14,788 nt of DNA from an uncultured Burkholderiales bacterium (lineage in GTDB: Bacteria > Pseudomonadota > Gammaproteobacteria > Burkholderiales > Burkholderiaceae_E). The translations under genes were made by a program, and so were the position numbers. This document shows, piece after piece, positions 1 to 6,940 of the stretch; position 1 is the first letter of the stretch, and every line of letters begins with the position of its first letter. The notes under the pieces were generated by a model. That model ran no database searches. It was given only the letters and a program-made list of their open reading frames with translations, and had not been told where the DNA came from. The stretch is from contig CAIXXI010000048.1 in assembly GCA_903923345.1 (NCBI GenBank), positions 1 to 14,788 of the forward strand, written 5' to 3'.

Positions 1-1
1 C

Positions 2-901
2 GACTCACTGGCCTGGGACCGGCTGGTGGTCTCCCCGGGCGTGGATTTCCTGAATGAGCAGGTCGGCGGATTGCAGGCGGGTCTGGACAGCGGGCGCATC
101 GTGCATGCCTGGAAGGCGGGCCCCCAGACGCTGGCATTGCGCGCTCAACTGCAGGCCTTGCGCCCGGGCGGCGTCGTGGCCATCACCGTGCCACGTGCGC
201 CCTACCGATGCCCACCCGGGCCGTATGAGCGTGCCTGCGTCGTGGCGAGTTACCTGAAGGCAAACAAGCCCGGCTCCAAGCTGCTGGTGCTCGATGCCAA
301 TCCGGAAGTCGTATCGAAAAAAGGCTTGTTCGAGCGGGTCTTTGCCGAGCAGTACAAAGGCATCATCGAATACCGCTCAAATGCAGAGCTCAAGGAAGTC
401 TCGGGACAAACCGCCAAGCTCGAATTCGAGGATGTGCGAGCCGACGTCCTGAACGTGATTCCGCCGCAGCGAGCCGGCGACATCGCCTTCAAATCAGGGC
501 TGGTCAATGTCAATCAGCGCTGGGTGGGTGTGGATTGGCTCACGCTCGAATCGACGGCGATCCCCCGCGTGCATGTGCTGGGCGATGCGACCTTCTCGGC
601 CCCCCTCATGCCCAAATCCGGGCACATGGCCAATCAGCATGGCAAGGTCGCAGCCGCAGCCATCATCGCCTTGCTCAAAGGTGAGCCGGTCAATCCGATG
701 CCGATGATGACCAACACCTGCTACAGCTTCGTCAATTCAAGCGACGTGATCCATGTGGCCTCCGTGCACCGCTACGATGCCGCCGATAAGACCCTGAAGA
801 CCGTGCCCGGTTCCGGCGGGGTGTCGACTGCGCCCAATGCACTGGAAGGCCGCTACGCCCTGGGTTGGGCCCAGAACATCTGGGCTGACACGCTCGGCTG
901 A
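2..901 (+). CDS. fccB: Flavocytochrome c sulfide dehydrogenase, flavoprotein subunit (5' partial)
   Basis: FAD-containing periplasmic subunit that oxidises sulfide to sulfur and passes electrons to a c-type cytochrome partner (FccA). The frame is open to the left edge, reading DSLAWDRLVVSPGVDF, so the signal peptide and N-terminal FAD-binding fold lie outside the window; about 300 residues are visible. Family marks seen here are the WDRLVVSPG stretch, the YRCPPGPYERA segment (first redox cysteine, codon 209-211), the VHVLGDAT segment typical of the second FAD contact, and NTCYSF (second cysteine, codon 719-721). In Allochromatium FCSD the two matching cysteines form the redox disulfide next to the flavin. 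The last 70 or so residues match the FCSD C-terminal flavin-binding domain. It converges on soxZ with 15 bp between stops. The main alternative name is soxF. The cytochrome subunit is presumably upstream, which cannot be seen. Confidence 0.9.
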   Translation, partial: DSLAWDRLVVSPGVDFLNEQVGGLQAGLDSGRIVHAWKAGPQTLALRAQLQALRPGGVVAITVPRAPYRCPPGPYERACVVASYLKANKPGSKLLVLDANPEVVSKKGLFERVFAEQYKGIIEYRSNAELKEVSGQTAKLEFEDVRADVLNVIPPQRAGDIAFKSGLVNVNQRWVGVDWLTLESTAIPRVHVLGDATFSAPLMPKSGHMANQHGKVAAAAIIALLKGEPVNPMPMMTNTCYSFVNSSDVIHVASVHRYDAADKTLKTVPGSGGVSTAPNALEGRYALGWAQNIWADTLG

Positions 902-916
902 ACGGATCGAGAGGGA

Positions 917-1237
917 TCAACCCGAGGCGGCGACCACACCCTCATCGGTGCGGCGCTCGCCGCGGGTATCGACCCAGCTGATGCCGATGCGATCGCCGAC
1001 CTTCCCGCCCTTCAGCACAAACTGAAGGAAGGGATTTTTCGATACAGCCGGTCCGAACTGGGCCGTCAACACCCGCTTGCCATTGTGGGTGACGACGACT
1101 TCCTGAATGAACCAGGCGGCAATCAACTTGCCGGCGGCATCCTTGCGCTGGCCACTTTCCATCTCGTGCGTCATCAGCATGCGCACGGTGATCTTGTCGC
1201 CGGAAAGCTGGGCTCGGATACGGGTGGGCTCGGTCAT
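917..1237 (-). CDS. soxZ: Sulfur-oxidation carrier subunit SoxZ
   Basis: SoxZ, 106 residues, the partner that binds SoxY to make the SoxYZ carrier of the periplasmic thiosulfate-oxidation (Sox) pathway. It is a single immunoglobulin-like beta sandwich without a signal peptide; in known systems it is exported by hitch-hiking on the Tat-targeted SoxY. Family marks are the start EPTRIRAQLSGD, LMTHEMESGQRKD near residues 22-34, and the C-terminal region with SKNPFLQFVLKGGKVGD followed by ISWVDTRGE. The length is normal for the family. It starts 18 bp after the soxY stop, so the two are surely co-transcribed. I see no strong ribosome-binding site before the ATG, which suggests reliance on soxY translation. 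It ends 15 bp from the fccB stop on the opposite strand, with no clear terminator between them. Confidence 0.95.
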   Translation of the reverse strand: MTEPTRIRAQLSGDKITVRMLMTHEMESGQRKDAAGKLIAAWFIQEVVVTHNGKRVLTAQFGPAVSKNPFLQFVLKGGKVGDRIGISWVDTRGERRTDEGVVAASG

Positions 1238-1255
1238 GGGGCAGGCGTCATCTGA

Positions 1256-1756
1256 TCAGGTACCGCACCCGCCCAAGGTCACCTTGACATCCTTGCGGGT
1301 AAACAGGGCTCGGCCATCGGCCATCAAGGCCACCGCATAGACCCAGGATGACTGGTTCATCTTGACTCGGGCGTTCAGGTTGGCCTCAACCGCATCGCTC
1401 AAGGTGAACGCGGCCGCCAGCGGGGCAGGGTTTTTCTCGACCAGCACCAGCAGGCGGGCCACCCCGGACAGGCCGGTGGTGATGCCGATCGGCACAATCG
1501 CACCGTTCTCAGCGATGTCCGGTGCGGTCAGGACGATCTCGCGGCTTTCGACAGGCGCAGCTGACCCGAGTGCCTTGTAGGCCTCGGCCATGGCCTTGGC
1601 CTCGAAGGCGGCCTTGTTCCATTCGAGGGTCTGAGCCCGCAGCGCTGAGGGCACACAGCCCGCAGCGGCAAGCATCGTGGCCACGCGCAGGCTCTGTGTC
1701 ATCCAGTGACGACGGTCAGGCGCCTGCAGGGCCGAAACAGGGTGTGTGTCCTTCAT
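1256..1756 (-). CDS. soxY: Sulfur-oxidation carrier subunit SoxY, Tat-exported
   Basis: SoxY, 166 residues, carries sulfur intermediates covalently on a C-terminal cysteine during thiosulfate and sulfide oxidation in the periplasm. The N-terminus has a twin-arginine signal (RR at 15-16, followed by HWMTQ, a hydrophobic stretch with LAAAG, and a probable cleavage after ALRA at 41). The chosen ATG keeps this signal; the internal Met at 19 would lose it. The mature part has the SoxY core: IVLTAPDIAENGAIVPI near 54-70 and VKVTLGGCG at the end. The carrier cysteine is C164. The last residue is threonine, giving GGCGT instead of the usual GGCGG, which is unusual but leaves the cysteine in its swinging-arm position. 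It lies 24 bp after a DUF2863 gene and directly before soxZ. The other Sox enzymes are not in the window. Confidence 0.93.
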   Translation of the reverse strand: MKDTHPVSALQAPDRRHWMTQSLRVATMLAAAGCVPSALRAQTLEWNKAAFEAKAMAEAYKALGSAAPVESREIVLTAPDIAENGAIVPIGITTGLSGVARLLVLVEKNPAPLAAAFTLSDAVEANLNARVKMNQSSWVYAVALMADGRALFTRKDVKVTLGGCGT

Positions 1757-1780
1757 GCCGAAATGCAGTGTGTGGGCGGT

Positions 1781-3010
1781 TCAGTGGAAATGGCTTGTTT
1801 CGGGCTGCGCATCTTCGGGCATCTCGGCGTGCACCACGTCTCCGGCATGGTTCGGAAACAGGGGCGTGCCGCAGTCCTCGCAATACTCAGGCTCGGTCAG
1901 TTCCGACCAGGTGCGCATCTCCTGGACGCCCGCCTCGCGAAGGGTCTCACGGATCCGCTCAAGCGGCGCAGGCTCATCCGACTCGCTCTCGGCGCCCAGC
2001 AGCGGCCAGACCACGCCCTGGGCCACTTCTTCACTGTCGCCGACCGACAGACCGATCCGGTACTCATCGATCCGCTCATCGCCAAAGGCCGCGACCGTCG
2101 CCTTCACGCCTTCGGCTTCGATGTTCAGCGCATGAGTCAGGAAGTGCACCCCGGCCTTGATGGCGTAGGGACGCACTCGCCGATCGGACTCGCGAAGGTT
2201 GATGTGATACGCATCCGGCAGCAGGCATTCGAAGCCGCAACCGGGCAGGAGGGATTCGATTGTGGGCCGGGCCTGCGCAATCCATTGCTCCAGACACTGC
2301 ACGCGCGAGGCATGGTCCGGGGAATCGCCCAACTGCCAACGGAACATCGCCTCACCTTGCGGAACGGCGATGGCGGCCAGCAGGAAACGGGCATCAGCCA
2401 GCATCTCGGCGGTGTCGGGCAGTGACTTCAGGTCCTGCTTGAAGGCCGCACCGGATGCACTCAGCGCGGACTGGCCGAGCTTTCGTGCCAGCTTTCTCAA
2501 CTCGCCGAAATCGCGGGGCAGCTGATCGACGCTGTACAGACAGGGCGAGATCCGCAGGCGCAGGTCGCGGGCGAGGACATGGGCTTGCCAATGCGCTGCC
2601 AGCGACTGAGCAGCCTCAAGCGGAATCGGACCCGACGGAATCCGAAAACGGGTCCAGGCGACCACAGGTGCAGCCACCAGCAGCACATCCCACTTGCGGC
2701 CATCAGCCTCCAGCACCATCGATTCGGAGGCGGTCTCGACCGCCTCGATCAGCGCGCCGTAGGCTTCGGGATCGGTCTGATGCAGGCGGTCCAGGGCATC
2801 GTAGATCGACTGCGGATGGTTGCTGTCGAGCAGGCGATCGATGCGGTGGGACAACTGACGATCCCACCAGTCGTCTTCGATCCGGCTGCCCGAATTGGCC
2901 AGCCCGAGCGAGGCCGAGACCAGACGTTCGGCATCGGCTGAAAGGTGGGATTTACGGTCGCGCCCGGGGCGCGCATGGCGGATGGATTTCAAGGCTCGAC
3001 TTTCTGACAA
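1781..3010 (-). CDS. DUF2863 family protein
   Basis: A 409-residue protein that I recognise as the DUF2863 family, known chiefly from Burkholderiales and without an established function. The N-terminus is basic (residues 1-25, rich in R and K), followed by the conserved LVSASLGLANSGSRIEDDWWD region (about 30-50). The middle has no motif I can name. There is no signal peptide and no membrane segment, so it is probably cytoplasmic. The C-terminus holds a CEDC pair (C377 and C380) inside PEYCEDCGTPLFP, with H388 and H394 soon after, which looks like a small zinc-binding knuckle. The start given is a TTG; no ATG is available near the N-terminus, and a second TTG lies six codons further in. A TAAAAT -10 candidate about 28 bp upstream fits the first TTG. 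It lies between dnaQ (70 bp upstream) and soxY (24 bp downstream). Confidence 0.82.
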   Translation of the reverse strand: MSESRALKSIRHARPGRDRKSHLSADAERLVSASLGLANSGSRIEDDWWDRQLSHRIDRLLDSNHPQSIYDALDRLHQTDPEAYGALIEAVETASESMVLEADGRKWDVLLVAAPVVAWTRFRIPSGPIPLEAAQSLAAHWQAHVLARDLRLRISPCLYSVDQLPRDFGELRKLARKLGQSALSASGAAFKQDLKSLPDTAEMLADARFLLAAIAVPQGEAMFRWQLGDSPDHASRVQCLEQWIAQARPTIESLLPGCGFECLLPDAYHINLRESDRRVRPYAIKAGVHFLTHALNIEAEGVKATVAAFGDERIDEYRIGLSVGDSEEVAQGVVWPLLGAESESDEPAPLERIRETLREAGVQEMRTWSELTEPEYCEDCGTPLFPNHAGDVVHAEMPEDAQPETSHFH

Positions 3011-3037
3011 GGCCTCACCGCAGAGACCGAGAAAGCG

Positions 3038-3043
3038 ATTTTA
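3038..3043 (-). promoter_or_regulatory. Possible -10 element for the DUF2863 gene
   Basis: On the minus strand the sequence GGTAAAATCGC occurs in the gap between dnaQ and the DUF2863 gene. TAAAAT differs from the TATAAT consensus at one base. Initiation about 7 bp downstream would leave a leader of roughly 20 nt before the TTG start. A TTGACC lies upstream, but with a 21-bp spacer, which is too long to be convincing. If real, soxYZ could also be read from this promoter. Confidence 0.35.
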
Positions 3044-3074
3044 CCGGATCAACGCTCAGGCGCCGGTCAATGCC

Positions 3075-3095
3075 CCACCCTCAGGCTGTGGGTGG
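3075..3095 (-). terminator. Hairpin across the dnaQ stop codon
   Basis: CCACCC at 3075-3080 and GGGTGG at 3090-3095 form a perfect 6-bp GC-rich stem with a 9-nt loop containing the dnaQ stop codon. There is no T-tract after it in the minus-strand direction, so it is not a standard intrinsic terminator. It could slow transcription or protect the 3' end of the efflux-dnaQ message. Confidence 0.25.
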
Positions 3096-3788
3096 ATCAC
3101 GCCACACAGCCGGCGCCTTGCGCTCTTTTTCGATCCCGACCAGCGCAGCCTCATGCAGAACCAGGTCGGCCGCAGAGACCGAAATCACACTCAAGCCGGC
3201 CGGTGGCCACTGCGCCGCATCAGCGAGGCTGTGAGCCTGCGAGCCACTGTCCAGAGTGATCTCCAGACTGTCCTGGCCGCGGGTCATGGCGAGATAGACC
3301 TCAGCGAGCAGCTCAGCGTCCAGCAGTGCCCCGTGCAGACTGCGATGCGCGTTGGACACGCCGTAGCGATCGCACAGGGCATCGAGGGAATTGCGTTTTC
3401 CGGGATGCATTTCACGCGCCATCAGGAGAGTGTCGAGCACACCCGAGCAGGCCTGCCTGAAACGGCCGCCCCCCAGTCGGGCCAGTTCGGCATCGAGAAA
3501 GGACAGATCGAACGAGGCGTTGTGAATCAGGACCTCGGCGTCCTGAACGAACTCGAGCAGACGTTGCGCCACCTCGGCGAAGCGGGGTTTGTCGCGCAGG
3601 TCATCCCAGGTCATGCCATGGACTTCCGTGGCCGCCTCGTCGATCTCGCGTTCGGGATCGAGATAGACGTGCAGGTTGCGGCCGGTCAGCCTGCGATTGA
3701 CGATCTCCAGACATCCGATCTCGATGATCCGGTGTCCGAGGTCGGCAGACAGCCCGGTGGTCTCGGTGTCGAGAACAATCTGTCTCAT
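3081..3788 (-). CDS. dnaQ: DNA polymerase III epsilon subunit (3'-5' proofreading exonuclease)
   Basis: DnaQ, 235 residues, removes mismatched nucleotides behind the replicative polymerase. All DEDDh exonuclease motifs are present: DTETTGL at 7-13 (D7, E9), HNASFDLSF at 89-97 (D94), and HRSLHGALLDAEL at 148-160 (H152, D157). QDSLEI at 172-177 sits where E. coli epsilon has its beta-clamp binding motif QTSMAF. The remaining C-terminal 50 or so residues would bind the alpha subunit. The ATG overlaps the TGA of the upstream RND pump gene as ATGA, and no Shine-Dalgarno sequence is visible before it, so it is probably translated by coupling to the pump. In E. coli dnaQ is beside rnhA; here rnhA is about 5.8 kb away, with efflux genes and an aminotransferase between. 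Confidence 0.97.
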   Translation of the reverse strand: MRQIVLDTETTGLSADLGHRIIEIGCLEIVNRRLTGRNLHVYLDPEREIDEAATEVHGMTWDDLRDKPRFAEVAQRLLEFVQDAEVLIHNASFDLSFLDAELARLGGGRFRQACSGVLDTLLMAREMHPGKRNSLDALCDRYGVSNAHRSLHGALLDAELLAEVYLAMTRGQDSLEITLDSGSQAHSLADAAQWPPAGLSVISVSAADLVLHEAALVGIEKERKAPAVWRDPPTA

Positions 3789-6700
3789 GAGCCGGCCGAT
3801 GGATTCGGCTCGGGTGCCGGCTTGTGAACCGGCGCGCCTGGCAGTTCACCCCGCGCCTCGGCCAGCGCCTGCTCGGCCCGGGCCGAGCCATCGCGCTTGG
3901 TGCGGGTCAGCAAGGTATAGAAGGTCGGCACGACGAACAGGGTCAGCACCGTGCCCAGGCTCATGCCGCCCACGATGACCATGCCGATCTGGATGCGGCT
4001 TTCTGCACCCGCCCCGGTCGCCAGGGCAAGCGGCACCGCGCCGAGCACCATCGCACCGGTCGTCATGAGGATCGGACGCAGGCGCAAGGCTGCCGCCTCG
4101 ACCACCGCATCACGAACAGAGCGGCCCTCGTCGCGAAGCTGGTTGGCGAATTCCACGATCAGGATGCCGTGCTTGGTGATCAGACCCACCAGGGTGATCA
4201 GGCCGATCTGGCTGTAGACGTTCAAGGTACCGCCACTCCACTGCAGCAACCACAGCGCACCGGTCATGGCCAGCGGCACGGTCAGCATGATGATGAACGG
4301 ATCGATGAAGCTCTCGAACTGGGCAGCCAGCACCAGATAGATGAAGGCCAGTGCCAGCACAAAGGTCAGCGCCAGTGCGGAAGAGGACTCCTTGAACTCG
4401 CGGGTCTGGCCGTTGTAATCGATGCCGTATCCGCCTGGCAGGTGTTTTCGGGCTGCCGTCTCCAGGTAATCGACCGCCTCACCCAGTGACGTGCCGGGCG
4501 CGAGATTGGCGGTGATCGTCACGGCTCGGCGCTGTGCAAAGTGGTTGAGCTCGCGGGGGCTGACCGACTCCTTCCACTCGACCAGGCTGGACAGCGGAAC
4601 CATGGTGTCATTGCGCCCCCTCACGAAGATGGCTGCGATGTCCTGCGGGGAATTGCGTGCCGTCGGCTCGACCTGAACCATGACGTCGTACTGTTCGCCG
4701 CTGCGCTTGAAGCGCGTGACCTGGCGTCCGCCCAGCATGGTTTCAACCGCACGCCCGATGGCCTCCACCTGAACGCCGGCGTCTGCCGCACGGTCGCGGT
4801 CGATGGTCAGGCGCAGTTCGGGCTTGTTCATGCGCAAGTCGCTGTCGACCGCCACCAATCCCGGCCATTGCTGCAGATCACGCAGCAGGGGCGCCACCGT
4901 CTTTTGCAGCTGCTCATGGGACTCGGACGTCAGCACCACAAAGTTGATCGGACGCTCCCGGATCGGTTGCCCCAGTGACGGCGGCGCGACCGCAAAGGCC
5001 AGGATACCCGGCACGCCCAGCAGCTTGGGCTGAAGCTCCTTGATGATTTCAGGAACCTTGCGCTGACGGTTGTCCCAGTCGGTCAGGCGCCAGAAGGCGA
5101 TGCCCTGAGCAACCGTCGGATTACCCGCAACAACAAATGCGCGGTCGATCTCGGGGATGGTCTTGGCGATCTCCTCGAGCTGCCTGCCGTACTTCAGCGT
5201 GTAATTGATGGACGCGCCATCAGGGCCATTGATGATCGAGACGATCGTGCCGCGGTCTTCGGTCGGAGACAGCTCGCGCTTCATCGTGGTGACCAGCTGG
5301 TAGCACAGGGCGGCAATCAGCAGATAGGCCAGCAGGATGACCCATCGGTTGCGCAGCGTGAACCGCAGCACGGCAGCATATCCACGCGTCACGCCGTCCA
5401 GACCCGCTTCGATGGCGCTGCTGATCGCGTTGCGCTTGGGCTGATGCTTGAGCAACTTGGCGCACATCATGGGTGACAGCGTCAGTGCGACGAAGCCTGA
5501 GACGATCACCGACCCGGCAAGCGTCAGTGCGAACTCGGCGAACAGCCGTCCGGTTCGACCCGGCGAAAACGCCACCGGCGCATACACCGCAGCCAGGGTC
5601 AGGGTCATCGCAACGACCGCGAAGCCGACCTCCTTGACACCCTTGAAGGCCGCCGCAGTGGGCGACATCCCTTCTTCAATGTGGCGATAGATGTTCTCGA
5701 GCACCACGATCGCATCGTCCACCACCAGACCGATCGCGAGCACCATCGCCAGCAGGGTCAGGGTATTGATCGTGAAGCCGGCAGCGAGCATCAGCGCGAA
5801 GGTGGTGATCAGACAGACCGGAATCGTGATCAGCGGAATGAGGCTAGCGCGCAGCGAATGCAAAAAGAAAATGATCACGATGGCAACCAGCGCGACCGCC
5901 TCGAGGATCGTGCGGTAGACCGACTGGATCGACCGGTCAATGAAGACCGTGTTGTCGTTGGCAATCTGGACCGAAACGCCTGGCGGCAATTCCTTCTGGA
6001 TATCAGGCAACTGGGCGCGCACTGCGTTGGCCAGAATCAGCGGATTGGCGGTGGCCTGCTTGATGATGCCGACCGAAATCGCATCGCGCCCATTGAGGCG
6101 CACCAGCGTGCGCTCGTCTTGCGGCGCAATCACCACCCGGGCCACGTCGCTGATTCGGACCGTGTGGTTGTTAACCGTCTTGACGATGACCTTCTCGAAT
6201 TCACTGGCGCGCTGCAGGTCGGTGCGCGACACCACCGTGAATTCGCGCTGGTTGCTTTCGATGCGACCCGACGGAATCTCGACGTTCTGACGGCGCAGGG
6301 CATCCTCGACATCCAGCGGCGTGAGCCGGAATGCCGCCAGCCGCTCGGGGTCGAGCCAGATTCGCATCGCATAGCGGCGCTCACCGAAAATGCGGACATC
6401 GGCCGCGCCGGGCAGGGTCTGAATCTTGGGCTTGATGTTGCGGCTGACGAAGTCGGTGATGTCGAGCGTGCTCATTGAATCGCTCGAGAACGCCAGCCAG
6501 ATCACCGGCGTGGCATCGGCCTCTACCTTGGCAATGACCGGCTCAAGGACGTCGGTCGGCAGCTTCTGACGCACTCGGGACACGCGATCCCGAACATCCG
6601 CCGCAGCCGAATCGGGTTCGCGATCGAGCTTGAACCGAACCGTGATCTGGCTTTGCTCGGGGCGCGAGATCGAGGTCAGCACATCGACTCCCTCGATCCC

Positions 6701-6916
6701 GGCGATCGAGTCTTCCATCGGCTTGGTGACCTGCGATTCAATGATCTCGGCCGATGCACCGAGGTATCGGGTGTCCACCGTGACAACCGGCAGATCGATG
6801 CGCGGGTACTCTCGCACCGCAAGGCGGTCGTAGCTCACCGCCCCCAGCAGCATCAGGACGAGAGACAGCACGGTCGCGAAGACCGGGCGGCGGATACAGA
6901 TTTCGGACAAGGACAT
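3785..6916 (-). CDS. RND multidrug efflux pump, inner-membrane permease (HAE-1 type)
   Basis: A 1043-residue proton-driven pump of the resistance-nodulation-division superfamily, normal length for the AcrB-like HAE-1 group. It starts MSLSEICIRRPVFATV, with TM1 about residues 10-30, then the first large periplasmic loop. The proton-relay aspartates of TM4 are seen as D400 and D401 in GLVVDDAIVVLENIY. The second half repeats the layout, with a second periplasmic loop about 560-860 and GLITKHGILIVEFAN near 925, ending in a soluble tail rich in E, P and A. A good ribosome-binding site (GGAGGG at 6922-6927) is 5 nt before the ATG. It follows the membrane fusion protein gene by 24 bp, and together they form the pump; an outer-membrane channel gene is not in the window. 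Its stop overlaps the dnaQ start. The substrate cannot be deduced; no named pump is assigned. Confidence 0.95.
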   Translation of the reverse strand: MSLSEICIRRPVFATVLSLVLMLLGAVSYDRLAVREYPRIDLPVVTVDTRYLGASAEIIESQVTKPMEDSIAGIEGVDVLTSISRPEQSQITVRFKLDREPDSAAADVRDRVSRVRQKLPTDVLEPVIAKVEADATPVIWLAFSSDSMSTLDITDFVSRNIKPKIQTLPGAADVRIFGERRYAMRIWLDPERLAAFRLTPLDVEDALRRQNVEIPSGRIESNQREFTVVSRTDLQRASEFEKVIVKTVNNHTVRISDVARVVIAPQDERTLVRLNGRDAISVGIIKQATANPLILANAVRAQLPDIQKELPPGVSVQIANDNTVFIDRSIQSVYRTILEAVALVAIVIIFFLHSLRASLIPLITIPVCLITTFALMLAAGFTINTLTLLAMVLAIGLVVDDAIVVLENIYRHIEEGMSPTAAAFKGVKEVGFAVVAMTLTLAAVYAPVAFSPGRTGRLFAEFALTLAGSVIVSGFVALTLSPMMCAKLLKHQPKRNAISSAIEAGLDGVTRGYAAVLRFTLRNRWVILLAYLLIAALCYQLVTTMKRELSPTEDRGTIVSIINGPDGASINYTLKYGRQLEEIAKTIPEIDRAFVVAGNPTVAQGIAFWRLTDWDNRQRKVPEIIKELQPKLLGVPGILAFAVAPPSLGQPIRERPINFVVLTSESHEQLQKTVAPLLRDLQQWPGLVAVDSDLRMNKPELRLTIDRDRAADAGVQVEAIGRAVETMLGGRQVTRFKRSGEQYDVMVQVEPTARNSPQDIAAIFVRGRNDTMVPLSSLVEWKESVSPRELNHFAQRRAVTITANLAPGTSLGEAVDYLETAARKHLPGGYGIDYNGQTREFKESSSALALTFVLALAFIYLVLAAQFESFIDPFIIMLTVPLAMTGALWLLQWSGGTLNVYSQIGLITLVGLITKHGILIVEFANQLRDEGRSVRDAVVEAAALRLRPILMTTGAMVLGAVPLALATGAGAESRIQIGMVIVGGMSLGTVLTLFVVPTFYTLLTRTKRDGSARAEQALAEARGELPGAPVHKPAPEPNPSAGS

Positions 6917-6940
6917 GGTTGCCCTCCGAGACGGTGAACG

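Noticed and set aside
1706..2425. 239-codon plus-strand frame opposite the DUF2863 and soxY genes
   Set aside because: It crosses the boundary of two recognised minus-strand genes and has no domain signature.
5681..6478. 265-codon plus-strand frame opposite the RND pump
   Set aside because: It reads as D/R/H/Q-rich shadow sequence, with no recognisable family; the pump frame on the minus strand is intact throughout.
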